This document shows positions 33,734 to 42,051 of a DNA stretch of 57,481 nucleotides, piece by piece. The stretch covers positions 1 through 57,481 of the forward strand of contig CAJUJU010000018.1 in NCBI GenBank assembly GCA_910586835.1, read 5' to 3'. This DNA comes from an uncultured Acetatifactor sp. (GTDB taxonomy: Bacteria; Bacillota; Clostridia; Lachnospirales; Lachnospiraceae). Position numbers and translations under genes: made by a program. Under the pieces are notes generated by a model. It worked only from the letters and a program-made list of their open reading frames with translations. It searched no databases and was not told where the DNA came from. Each line of letters opens with the position of its first letter. Positions within the stretch are counted from its first letter, which is position 1.

Positions 33734-33806
33734 ACCGATGTCCGGAGCGGAAGGATGTGAAACCTCCGGGTGTTGAATGGATGTCCGCCGGGGGCGGGCA
33801 GGGGGT

Positions 33807-34952
33807 ATGGGAATGGAAGCCAGTGCTCTGGTATATGTAATTCTGACAGTCACAACTGTTTTTCTGGGGATGTTTGTGAGAAACCGGGCATATTATCCCG
33901 TTGCGCTCAGAGGCGGCAGACTGTTTGGGGAGTCCCCGGGATGTGACAGACAGCGTGCCAGGAATCGGGTGGCAGTGTTCGCCGTATACTGTCTGCTGAC
34001 GGGGGTTTCCGCCTGCAGGATTGCCGTTGGAAACGATTACTGGGTGTACACTCAGAATTTTGAACTGATTTCTCAGGAGCGCCACGTCTCCTCGGAGATG
34101 GGATTTAACGCCATAGTGCGCTTTTTCCAGCTGGTGTTTGACAAGGGAAAGGTTCAGTATGTGTCTATCTTTGCCTTTTTCTCCGTGATTACGGTGTTCT
34201 TTTTCGTAAAAGCGCTCTGCGATCAGAGCGGCAGCTTTGCCTTCTCTCTGTTTCTGCTTTTGACGGGCGGTTACTATTTTAACAGCCTGAACTCGGTGAG
34301 GTACTATTTTGCCCTGGCTGTTGCGCTGTTTTCCATGAAATATGTGCTGCGGGGAGAGTACGGAAAATTTATTTTGCAGGTTCTTGCGGGGGCGTTGATC
34401 CATAAGTCCATTCTGCTTGTGGTTCCGGTGTACCTGCTGGCCCGTTTTCTGGCGGCGGCCCGCCTGAAGTGCTGGCACTATATTGTGGGCGGAGTTTTTC
34501 TGTGCAGTCTGGTCTTCTGCCAGTCGCTGTACCGGGAGATCATTTTCTGGTTTTACCCCTTTTACAGAGACTCTGCCTTTGACAACGGCCAGCTGTCAAA
34601 GGCCAATATTCTGAAGTGTGTCTGTGTGCTGATACTGTGTCTGATCTGTTACAGGCAGAGTCTGAGGGAGGATCTGCAAAAGCGGTTCTACTTCTTTCTG
34701 AATCTGTTCGGTCTGACGGTATACTGCTGTGGTTCCTTTATTCCGGAGACCTCCAGAATCGGATACTATATGATTGTGGCCCAGGTATTTCTTCTGCCGG
34801 AGTTGCTGTGGGAGATGAAAAAGGGGTGGTTTCGGAGCCTGTGCCATGTGGGAGTGGCAGGAGCGTTCTGCGCTTATTTTGTATTTTTGCTCAAGGGTAT
34901 GTATGCCACGGATATTCGGCTGCTGCCTTATCTGAACTGGATTTTTAACTGA
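33807..34952 (+). CDS. EpsG-family polysaccharide polymerase-like membrane protein
   Basis: A 381-residue multi-spanning protein (about ten membrane segments) with the EpsG signature: an early helix, then RIAVGNDYWVYTQNFELI and GFNAIVRFFQLV, then LTGGYYFNSLNSVRYYFALAVAL. EpsG proteins act in place of Wzy in Gram-positive polysaccharide clusters. ATG 33807 is preceded by CAGGGGGT; a longer in-frame start at 33777 has no clear site. It is followed 13 bases later by a glycosyltransferase. It is the only polymerase in Module A, and no flippase is found in this module. Confidence 0.88.
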   Translation: MGMEASALVYVILTVTTVFLGMFVRNRAYYPVALRGGRLFGESPGCDRQRARNRVAVFAVYCLLTGVSACRIAVGNDYWVYTQNFELISQERHVSSEMGFNAIVRFFQLVFDKGKVQYVSIFAFFSVITVFFFVKALCDQSGSFAFSLFLLLTGGYYFNSLNSVRYYFALAVALFSMKYVLRGEYGKFILQVLAGALIHKSILLVVPVYLLARFLAAARLKCWHYIVGGVFLCSLVFCQSLYREIIFWFYPFYRDSAFDNGQLSKANILKCVCVLILCLICYRQSLREDLQKRFYFFLNLFGLTVYCCGSFIPETSRIGYYMIVAQVFLLPELLWEMKKGWFRSLCHVGVAGAFCAYFVFLLKGMYATDIRLLPYLNWIFN

Positions 34953-34965
34953 GGAGGTGTAAAGT

Positions 34966-36345
34966 GTGAAGGTGCTGTGGCTGTGTAATGTAATGATGCC
35001 AATGATTGCGGAGAAGCTGGACCTGGAGGCATCCAACAAGGAGGGCTGGATATCCGGTCTTGCGGCTGTGCTGTTGAAAAAGAGGCGGGAAAACGGAATC
35101 GAGCTGGCGGTGGCGTTTCCTGCGCCGGAAAAGATGTTTCCGGAGGGACATGACGTCTGTATGCGCCCGGTGACGCTTCACGGCGGCAGCATGAAATGCT
35201 ATGGCTTCCGGGAGGACACCAGGAATCCGGAGCACTATGATCCCGGGCTGGAGGAGAGGCTGCGGAAGATTCTGGAGTCCTTTCGCCCGGACATCGTACA
35301 CTGCTTTGGGACGGAATACCCCCATACCTTGGCCATGTGCAGGGTTTTCCCCCAAAAGAGCCGCCTGCTCATCGGAATTCAGGGGCTTTGTGCCGTATAT
35401 GCCAACGCCTATTTTGCCGATCTGCCGGAGAAGGTGATAAGATCGGCTACCCTGAGAGACCGCCTGAGAAAAGACAGCCTGCGGCAGCAGCAGCAAAAGT
35501 TCGTCCGGCGGGGCGAAATGGAAAAAGAGGCGGTAGGGCTGGCAAAAAATGTCACCGGAAGGACGGAGTGGGATCGTTTTTATACCCGGGAATGGAATCC
35601 GGAAGTCAATTATTATAATATGAACGAGACGCTGCGGCAGGATTTTTATGACACGGTCTGGGACAGAAAGAACTGTACGCCACATTCCATCTTTTTGAGC
35701 CAGGGAGATTATCCCATAAAAGGCTTTCACTACATGTTGAAGGCACTGCCGGCCATTGCGGCCAGATATCCAGACGTACATGTCAGCGTGGCAGGAAACA
35801 GCATCATGGGGTATGATACCTTGAAGCAGAAGCTGAAAATCTCCGCATACGGGAAATACCTGAGAAGACTTGTGAAGAAAAACGGACTGGAGGGGCGCGT
35901 CACTTTGCTGGGAAGCTTAAACAGCGTGCAGATGAAAGAGCAGTACCTGAAGAGTCATCTGTTTGTCTGTTGTTCTTCCATAGAAAACTCCCCCAATTCC
36001 CTGGGAGAAGCCATGCTGCTGGGAATGCCCTGCGTCAGTGCGGATGTGGGAGGAATTACCAGTATCTTTACAGGGGGAGAGGACGGGATTCTGTATGAGG
36101 GCTTCCGGTCTCCCTTGAATTCGTTTGACAAAATCAGCGGCGCACAGCAGGGCGGCTGGAGTCAGCTGGAGGTCATTGCAGGGCGGCTGGCGGAGGCGGT
36201 GACGGAGATCTGGGCGGATGAGGAGAGGCTGAAGCAATATTGTGCCAGTGCCAGAAAACATGCGGAAAAAAATCACAGCAGAGAGAGGAATTATGCGAAG
36301 ATGACGGAGATCTACAGAGAGATATTGTCTAAATCGCAGGAGTAA
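34966..36345 (+). CDS. GT4 family glycosyltransferase
   Basis: A 459-residue GT-B protein of the GT4 type. N-terminal domain: KVLWLCNVMMPMIAEKL, then FRPDIVHCFGTEYPHTLAM. C-terminal nucleotide-binding domain: LSQGDYPIKGFHYMLKALP, RVTLLGSLNSVQMKEQYL and the acidic-motif region SSIENSPNSLGEAMLLGMP. GTG 34966 follows GAGGAGGTG. Length exceeds the family mean by a 50-residue insertion near residues 160-210. It lies three bases from the next GT4 gene (stop 36345, start 36349). Confidence 0.9.
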   Translation: MKVLWLCNVMMPMIAEKLDLEASNKEGWISGLAAVLLKKRRENGIELAVAFPAPEKMFPEGHDVCMRPVTLHGGSMKCYGFREDTRNPEHYDPGLEERLRKILESFRPDIVHCFGTEYPHTLAMCRVFPQKSRLLIGIQGLCAVYANAYFADLPEKVIRSATLRDRLRKDSLRQQQQKFVRRGEMEKEAVGLAKNVTGRTEWDRFYTREWNPEVNYYNMNETLRQDFYDTVWDRKNCTPHSIFLSQGDYPIKGFHYMLKALPAIAARYPDVHVSVAGNSIMGYDTLKQKLKISAYGKYLRRLVKKNGLEGRVTLLGSLNSVQMKEQYLKSHLFVCCSSIENSPNSLGEAMLLGMPCVSADVGGITSIFTGGEDGILYEGFRSPLNSFDKISGAQQGGWSQLEVIAGRLAEAVTEIWADEERLKQYCASARKHAEKNHSRERNYAKMTEIYREILSKSQE

Positions 36346-36348
36346 AGT

Positions 36349-37602
36349 GTGAGAAGAATGCGTGACGATATAAAATTTGTGTTTGTCTCCAACTATCTGA
36401 ACCACCATCAGATTCCCTTCTGCGATGCCATGAACAGGATTCTGAGGGGCAGCTTCGCCTTTATCCAGACGGAACCCATGGAGGAGGAACGGCTGAGGAT
36501 GGGCTGGGACAGCCGGACGGCCCGGGACTATAGAAAGCTTTATTATGAGGAGCCGGAGGATTGCCAAAAACTGATTGAGGAGGCGGAGGTGGTTCTTTTC
36601 GGCGGAAGCGACGATGAGAGCTATGTGGAGGCTCGTCTGGAACAGAGGAGGCCGGTAGTGCGGTACAGCGAGCGGCTGTACAAGACAGGACAGTGGAAGG
36701 CCGTTTCGCCCAGAGGGCTGCTGAAAAAATATCATGACCACACCAGGCATCGGAAGGATCCGGTGTACCTGCTGTGTGCAGGCGCCTATGTGGCGTCGGA
36801 TTTTCACATTGTCAGAGCATATTCCGGCAAGATGTACCGCTGGGGCTATTTTCCGGAGACCAGGCGATATGACCTGGAACAGCTGCTGTCTGAAAAAGGA
36901 TGGTCCGAACAGAGGCTGCCCTGTCTGCTCTGGGCGGGCCGGATGATCGACTGGAAGCATCCGGAGCTTGCGCTGGAGACCGCAAGGCATCTGAAAGAAA
37001 AGGGACTTGCGTTTCACATGGATGTGGTGGGCGGAGGAGACCTGAAGGAGGAGCTGGAGTCCTTGCGGGATCGGTACGGGCTGCAGGAGCAGGTGAGTCT
37101 GCCGGGCTTCAAGACGCCGGAACAAGTGCGGGAGTACATGGAACGCGCGGATATTTTTCTCTTTACCAGCGACAGACAGGAGGGATGGGGCGCGGTGGCA
37201 AATGAGGCCATGAACAGCGGCTGCGCCCTGGTGGCGGATCATTTGATCGGAGCGGTGCCTTTTCTGGTGGAGGATGGCCGCAGCGGACTGATTTATAAGG
37301 ACGGAGACAGAGAGCAGCTCTTCGGTCTGGCGGAGCGTCTGGTGAGGGACAGGGAGCTGTGCCGGGAGTTGGGAAGAAATGCTTATCGGAGGATCACGGA
37401 GCTCTGGAATCCAGAGGACGCGGCAAAACGGCTGGCACTGCTCTGCGTGAAACTGGGGCTATTAAAGCCCGCTGAGCTGGAGCTTGAGGAGTCGGAACGG
37501 AAAGGCAGGGAAACCGACCGGGAAGGAGCCCCCTGCACCCCTGCTCCTGTGATGGGAGAGCGGTATAGACGGCTCCCGTTTCAAAGCGGGCGGGGCAGGT
37601 GA
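36349..37602 (+). CDS. GT4 family glycosyltransferase
   Basis: A 417-residue GT-B protein. N-terminal domain: FVSNYLNHHQIPFCDAM. C-terminal domain: LLWAGRMIDWKHPELALE, VVGGGDLKEELESLRDRYG, SLPGFKTPEQVREYMERAD and the EX7E-like region TSDRQEGWGAVANEAMNSGC. The C-terminal 40 residues are low complexity and charged (ELEESERKGRETDREGAP). GTG 36349 follows CAGGAG. Donor and acceptor unknown. Confidence 0.88.
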   Translation: MRRMRDDIKFVFVSNYLNHHQIPFCDAMNRILRGSFAFIQTEPMEEERLRMGWDSRTARDYRKLYYEEPEDCQKLIEEAEVVLFGGSDDESYVEARLEQRRPVVRYSERLYKTGQWKAVSPRGLLKKYHDHTRHRKDPVYLLCAGAYVASDFHIVRAYSGKMYRWGYFPETRRYDLEQLLSEKGWSEQRLPCLLWAGRMIDWKHPELALETARHLKEKGLAFHMDVVGGGDLKEELESLRDRYGLQEQVSLPGFKTPEQVREYMERADIFLFTSDRQEGWGAVANEAMNSGCALVADHLIGAVPFLVEDGRSGLIYKDGDREQLFGLAERLVRDRELCRELGRNAYRRITELWNPEDAAKRLALLCVKLGLLKPAELELEESERKGRETDREGAPCTPAPVMGERYRRLPFQSGRGR

Positions 37603-37634
37603 CGGACTGTCTCGGTGTACGCTGGAGGATTGGG

Positions 37635-38684
37635 ATGATCAGCATAATAGTACCCGTATATAATACAAAGGAATATTTGACCAGGTGTGTGGAATCGCTT
37701 CTGGCCCAGACCTGTTCCGATCTGGAGATTCTTCTGGTGGACGACGGCTCCACGGACGGAAGCGGCGCCCTCTGTGACAGGCTGGCTGGAGAGGATGGGA
37801 GAATCCGTGTCCTCCACAAGGAAAACGGAGGCTCATCTACCGCAAGAAACGCCGGGATTGCAGAGGCTCGGGGAGAGTTTGTAGGTTTTGTTGACAGCGA
37901 CGACTATGTGGACACAGACATGTATGAACGGCTGCTGGAAGCAGTCTGCCGGTATCAGGTCAATGCCGCGCAGATCGGCCGGGACGAGATTGCGCCCGAC
38001 GGAACGAAGCTGCCGGACATCTGTACTCCGCCGGAGGAACCGGAATGCATCCGGCCGGAACGATTTCTGGAGGAGCTTCTGATGCACAGAGGGGACTGCT
38101 CCTTCTGCACCAAACTGATCCGCAGACAGGCTCTGGAGGAATACCTTTCCGGCAAATCGGGAGGGGAAAGCACAGAAGACCTGCCTGATTCCGGGGAATA
38201 TTTTCCGGTTGGTGTGCTGAATGAGGACTTTCATCTGCTGATAGAGCTGCTGGATTATCTGGGGCCCATTGTGTCTCTGCCGGGTCACGCCTATCATGTG
38301 TTTTACCGCCTGGGAAGCAATTCCAGGAAGGCGGACAAGAACAGTTTTTCCAGAGTGTATGAGGACAGCGTAAACAATGCGGATATGGCGGCTGAGCTGG
38401 TGGAGGGAAACTATCCCGGTCTGAGGGAGGTTGCCTTTCGCTTTGGTATTTTTCAGCGCCTGGAATATATGCTGCATATTCCCGTGGCACAGATGTGCAG
38501 GGAGAATGATTTTTACCGGAAGACGGTGAAATACCTTCGGAAAAACTGGATCAGAGCCATGAGAAACCCGATACTGACGGGAAAAAACAAGCGCTACCAC
38601 ACACTGTTTGCGGCAGCGCCGAAAACGGTCAGAAGAATCCACGGGATTCTGATGATGGCAAAAACTACCGTACAAAAACGTTGA
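37635..38684 (+). CDS. GT2 family glycosyltransferase
   Basis: A 349-residue family 2 enzyme with ISIIVPVYNTKEYLTRCVES, VDDGSTDGSG, KENGGSSTARNAG and the DSDDYVDTDMYERL metal site. A Lys/Arg-rich C-terminal region (FYRKTVKYLRKNWIRA) follows. ATG 37635 is chosen (GGAGG at 37624-37628 and family N-terminus); an in-frame GTG at 37599 overlaps the previous stop. It is the last glycosyltransferase of Module A. A nine-base direct repeat (AACGTTGAT, 38677 and 38711) follows the gene. Confidence 0.9.
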   Translation: MISIIVPVYNTKEYLTRCVESLLAQTCSDLEILLVDDGSTDGSGALCDRLAGEDGRIRVLHKENGGSSTARNAGIAEARGEFVGFVDSDDYVDTDMYERLLEAVCRYQVNAAQIGRDEIAPDGTKLPDICTPPEEPECIRPERFLEELLMHRGDCSFCTKLIRRQALEEYLSGKSGGESTEDLPDSGEYFPVGVLNEDFHLLIELLDYLGPIVSLPGHAYHVFYRLGSNSRKADKNSFSRVYEDSVNNADMAAELVEGNYPGLREVAFRFGIFQRLEYMLHIPVAQMCRENDFYRKTVKYLRKNWIRAMRNPILTGKNKRYHTLFAAAPKTVRRIHGILMMAKTTVQKR

Positions 38685-38743
38685 TTGTTATGTTATTCTA
38701 AAGCGGCAACAACGTTGATCTGATATGCCTAAGAGAGGTGTTT

Positions 38744-40918
38744 ATGAAATTACAAAAGCTTTTTCAAAAATGCATATTGGGTGTCCTGACCGTGGTGCTT
38801 TTCGTTACCGCTGTTTCCGTTCCGGAAAACAGGGTATTTGCGGTAGGAACCAGATGCTCTTCCGATCTGGATTCGGAAACCGCACTGCGGATCGAACAGG
38901 CGGGAACGGCGCTGCAGGAAATCATTGCGGATCGGGAGATCATGGCGCTGGTGTATCTGGCGGATACCTACCCGGTGCGGACGACGCCCTCCCCGGATGG
39001 CGATGTGGCGGTCAATGTGCTCAGCGGACAGCTGGTGATGATTCAGGATATCTATGTGGATGGCGAGACCGGGGTCTGGGAATATGTGGAGCTGGAATAT
39101 GACGAGGGTGTTTACCACGGTTATATTCCCAGGGTTCATCTGGCGGTGTCGGATTCCCGTTTCCTTCAGTGGGAGGAGACCTATGGAATGAATCCGGACA
39201 GTGTCTCCTATACGATGGATGAGAGCGGGCAGATCCGTTACGCGGATATCGAAACATTTCCGGAGAGCTATCGGCCGGCGCTGCTTGCACTGAAGCAGAA
39301 GCATCCCGCATGGACTTTCGTCAAAATGAATACCACGCTGGATTGGGAGTCCGTGATCTACAGCCAGCTGCAGGACGGGAAGAGTCTGGTGTATAAGACG
39401 CTTCCGGACTGGGCGAAAAACGGTCTGTATGACACGGGAAACTGGTACTATGCCACCGAGGCGGCGGTGAAGGTCTACATGGATCCCCGCAACAGTCTTT
39501 CGGAGGATGCAATATTTCAGTTTGAACAGCTGACCTACAATGAGGAAAATCACACGCTGGATGCCATTCGGGCGTTTCTGAATAATACCTTTATGAACGA
39601 CAGTAAGCCGCTTCCCGGTCAGAATGATCAGAGTACCATGACCTTTGCGGAGCTGTTCTGGAATCTGGGGAAGGAGGAGGTCAGGAATGTGAGCCCTTTC
39701 CACCTTGCGGCCAGGGTACTGCAGGAACAGGGGCAAGGAAACTCCGCGCTGATATCCGGAACCTATCCCGGCTATGAGGGCTACTATAATTTTTTTAACA
39801 TCGGAGCCACCGGAAACACAGATCAGAAGGTGATCGAAAGCGGTCTTCAGTACGCGAAGGAGCATGGCTGGACGGGAGCCTATTCAGCCATCAAGGGCGG
39901 GGCGGATTTCATTTCCACCAAGTATATTCAGAAGGGGCAGGATTCCCTTTACCTGCAGAAGTTCAATGTAAACCCTCACGGCTATTATCCGCCCAATACG
40001 CATCAGTATATGCAGAACATTACTGCGCCTACCACGGAGGCACAGAAGATCAGAAAGCTTTACGCCAGTGCCAACTCGGTGGAGAGTACCTTTGTGTTTA
40101 AGATTCCGGTATTTGAAAATATGCCGGCCAGACCCTGTGCAGTGCCGGGTACGGAAGGGCCGGTGGAGGAGACCTTTGACATTACGCTTGCGCTTCCGGC
40201 AGGCTATGACGATACCACCGTGTGGCTGGACGGAGTGGCCTGTGAAGGTACGATCCAGGACGGAAGGATCACGGTGACGGCCAGGGATAAGACAGCGCTT
40301 TCCGCGGTCATTTATAAATACAACGAGTCCGGTGTGCCCAAGGGAATGTATGTGTGGAGCCTGAGATATGATAACGGGGCATATGTGCCCCAGCCGGAGC
40401 CGGAGCTGGAGGATCTGCTGACCTATCATGGTTTTTCCATACGCATTACAGGGAAATCAGGAATCCGTTTTAAGACGGGAATCTCGGAGGGACTGAAGGG
40501 CAGCCTGACGTCCTCCGGCGTAAACGGCTATCGGCTTCAGGAGTATGGTACTCTGGTCATGAACAATGCCAACAGAGTCCAGTATCCCATGATCAAGGAC
40601 GGCACAAAGGTTCAGAGCGGTATGGCCTACGGAACGGATGCAAACGGCGGCTCTGTTGACGTGGTCTACGAGACTGTTGAGGGAAGACACCGTTACACCT
40701 CTGTGCTGGTGGGGATGCCCACTGCACAGTATAAGACGGAGTTTGCCTTCAGGGGATACATTATATTGGAAAAGAACGGCAGGAGGGTGACTCTTTACGG
40801 CCCGCCTGTGGCAAAGAGTATCTATTCTCTGGCACAGCAGCTGCTTGACAGAGGCAGCTATGAGCAGGGGAGCGAGACATATGAGTTTCTGACAAAGCTG
40901 ATAAGCGATGCGGACTGA
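38744..40918 (+). CDS. Secreted glucosaminidase (GH73-like) with SH3-like domain
   Basis: A 724-residue secreted protein. A signal peptide of about 33 residues ends near RVFA. An SH3b-like domain spans about residues 75-140 (YPVRTTPSPDGDV, LSGQLVMIQDIY). The glucosaminidase domain runs from about 176 to 423: HLAARVLQEQGQGNS holds the likely catalytic Glu (residue 328), and YNFFNIGATGNTDQ and LQYAKEHGWTGAYSAI are typical. A C-terminal module (about 560-724) with IRITGKSGIRFKTG and FAFRGYIILEKNGRRVTLYGPP also seems to be a separate domain, which I cannot name. Such enzymes cleave the peptidoglycan glycan strand. It sits inside the polysaccharide cluster. Confidence 0.85.
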   Translation: MKLQKLFQKCILGVLTVVLFVTAVSVPENRVFAVGTRCSSDLDSETALRIEQAGTALQEIIADREIMALVYLADTYPVRTTPSPDGDVAVNVLSGQLVMIQDIYVDGETGVWEYVELEYDEGVYHGYIPRVHLAVSDSRFLQWEETYGMNPDSVSYTMDESGQIRYADIETFPESYRPALLALKQKHPAWTFVKMNTTLDWESVIYSQLQDGKSLVYKTLPDWAKNGLYDTGNWYYATEAAVKVYMDPRNSLSEDAIFQFEQLTYNEENHTLDAIRAFLNNTFMNDSKPLPGQNDQSTMTFAELFWNLGKEEVRNVSPFHLAARVLQEQGQGNSALISGTYPGYEGYYNFFNIGATGNTDQKVIESGLQYAKEHGWTGAYSAIKGGADFISTKYIQKGQDSLYLQKFNVNPHGYYPPNTHQYMQNITAPTTEAQKIRKLYASANSVESTFVFKIPVFENMPARPCAVPGTEGPVEETFDITLALPAGYDDTTVWLDGVACEGTIQDGRITVTARDKTALSAVIYKYNESGVPKGMYVWSLRYDNGAYVPQPEPELEDLLTYHGFSIRITGKSGIRFKTGISEGLKGSLTSSGVNGYRLQEYGTLVMNNANRVQYPMIKDGTKVQSGMAYGTDANGGSVDVVYETVEGRHRYTSVLVGMPTAQYKTEFAFRGYIILEKNGRRVTLYGPPVAKSIYSLAQQLLDRGSYEQGSETYEFLTKLISDAD

Positions 40919-40955
40919 TTTGTACGCCTGCTGAAGCAGGCAGATAGGAGTTAGT

Positions 40956-41957
40956 GTGAAAAGAAAGATATATTTTTTGACGGCGGCAGCGATTTCCTGC
41001 CTGCTGTTTACGGGCTGCGGAGATGGAAGCGGCGATATGCAGGCGAAGCTTCTGGAGCCTGAGACAGTGGATGCCACCGGATCCGGAAAGGCATCGGAGG
41101 CAGAGGCTGAGCCGGAGCCCACGGCCGAGCCGGAAATAAAGCTGCTTTGCAGCGCGGGGCATACAGAAGAGGAAGACCTGCAGGTGAGACAGGCCGTGGA
41201 GGAGCTGTATCAGAATATGGAGCTGGAGGAGTATCTTGGGGAAGGCATTCACATGGTGAGCAATGAGAGCTGGTATGAGACCATGGCGGCAGATTTGGTG
41301 GAGGGCGCCAGAACCTACCTGCTCCAGAAGGGCGACGAAATCCTGTTTACCGTTCAGGTCGGTGTCACCATTTCGAGGGAACGTTATTCCAACGCTTATT
41401 ACTGCAAGGAAGACAATATGGTTCTGCTGAAGCAGGAGGGAAGCCTTGTACAGGTGACCATGGCACAGCTGAAGGACAATCTCTATGACGGTTCCTTTGA
41501 GCAGGTGACCATTGACAGTGAAACAGGAGCGATCCGGATAGAACATGGAACCTGCGCCCAGGGACTTCGTGTGGGGGAATATTCCGTGATGGTCAAGCCG
41601 GGAACCGGAGCCGGAGATCCCTATGATCTGTGGAGTATGCGGGAGAACTTTTCCTACGAGACTACCGTGACCGAGTATGACGCCCAGGGAAACGAGATCC
41701 AGCCTGAGCCTACGCCGACCCCGGAGCCCACCGCAACGCCCAAGCCTACCAAAAAGCCCACGGCGACGCCAAAACCTACGCCGACGCCCGAGCCAACACC
41801 GGAACCCACGCCGCAGCCTACCCCGCAGCCGCCGGTGATCCAGAATCCCCAGCCTCCGGCGTCTACACCGGAACCCACTCCGCAGCCTACGCCTACGCCG
41901 TCCTCCGGACCAAGCTCAGGGGATGTGGATATTGAGTGGTCCCCCGATATTGAGTAA
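40956..41957 (+). CDS. Lipoprotein with Pro/Thr-rich tail
   Basis: A 333-residue exported lipoprotein. The signal peptide ends in LLFTGC (Cys at about residue 21). The middle (residues about 60-240) is a folded domain, mainly beta (EVDLQVRQAVEELYQNMELE-like start, TVQVGVTISRERYSNAYY). The tail is nearly all E/P/T/A/K in repeats (see 41697-41910) and ends in SSGPSSGDVDIEWSPDIE. The long Pro-rich stretch looks like a wall-spanning stalk. GTG 40956 follows AGGAG. I do not recognise the middle domain. It lies between the glucosaminidase and the promoter of Module B. Confidence 0.75.
   Translation: MKRKIYFLTAAAISCLLFTGCGDGSGDMQAKLLEPETVDATGSGKASEAEAEPEPTAEPEIKLLCSAGHTEEEDLQVRQAVEELYQNMELEEYLGEGIHMVSNESWYETMAADLVEGARTYLLQKGDEILFTVQVGVTISRERYSNAYYCKEDNMVLLKQEGSLVQVTMAQLKDNLYDGSFEQVTIDSETGAIRIEHGTCAQGLRVGEYSVMVKPGTGAGDPYDLWSMRENFSYETTVTEYDAQGNEIQPEPTPTPEPTATPKPTKKPTATPKPTPTPEPTPEPTPQPTPQPPVIQNPQPPASTPEPTPQPTPTPSSGPSSGDVDIEWSPDIE
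41697..41910 (+). repeat. Tandem Pro-Thr-rich coding repeat
   Basis: In the lipoprotein's C-terminus, short units such as PEPTPTP, TPKPT and PEPTPQPT repeat with variation for about 70 residues. At DNA level this gives imperfect 6-18 base repeats rich in CCNACN. Such stretches can change length by slipped pairing. Confidence 0.8.
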
Positions 41958-41969
41958 GGAAGTCTTAAT

Positions 41970-41998
41970 TTGACATACCGGCCAGTGTGTTATATAGT
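41970..41998 (+). promoter_or_regulatory. Near-consensus sigma-A promoter of Module B
   Basis: TTGACA (41970-41975) and TATAGT (41993-41998) are separated by 17 bases. The leader to the start at 42052 is about 50 bases. It is the clearest housekeeping promoter in the window. Confidence 0.85.
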
Positions 41999-42051
41999 AT
42001 TACCAGAAACAGGAATCTGGCAAAAACGGATATGGCGGGAATAATACAGGT

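Noticed and set aside
41697..41910. Repeat array considered as CRISPR
   Set aside because: The units are short, vary in length, have no spacers and encode a Pro/Thr stalk in frame.
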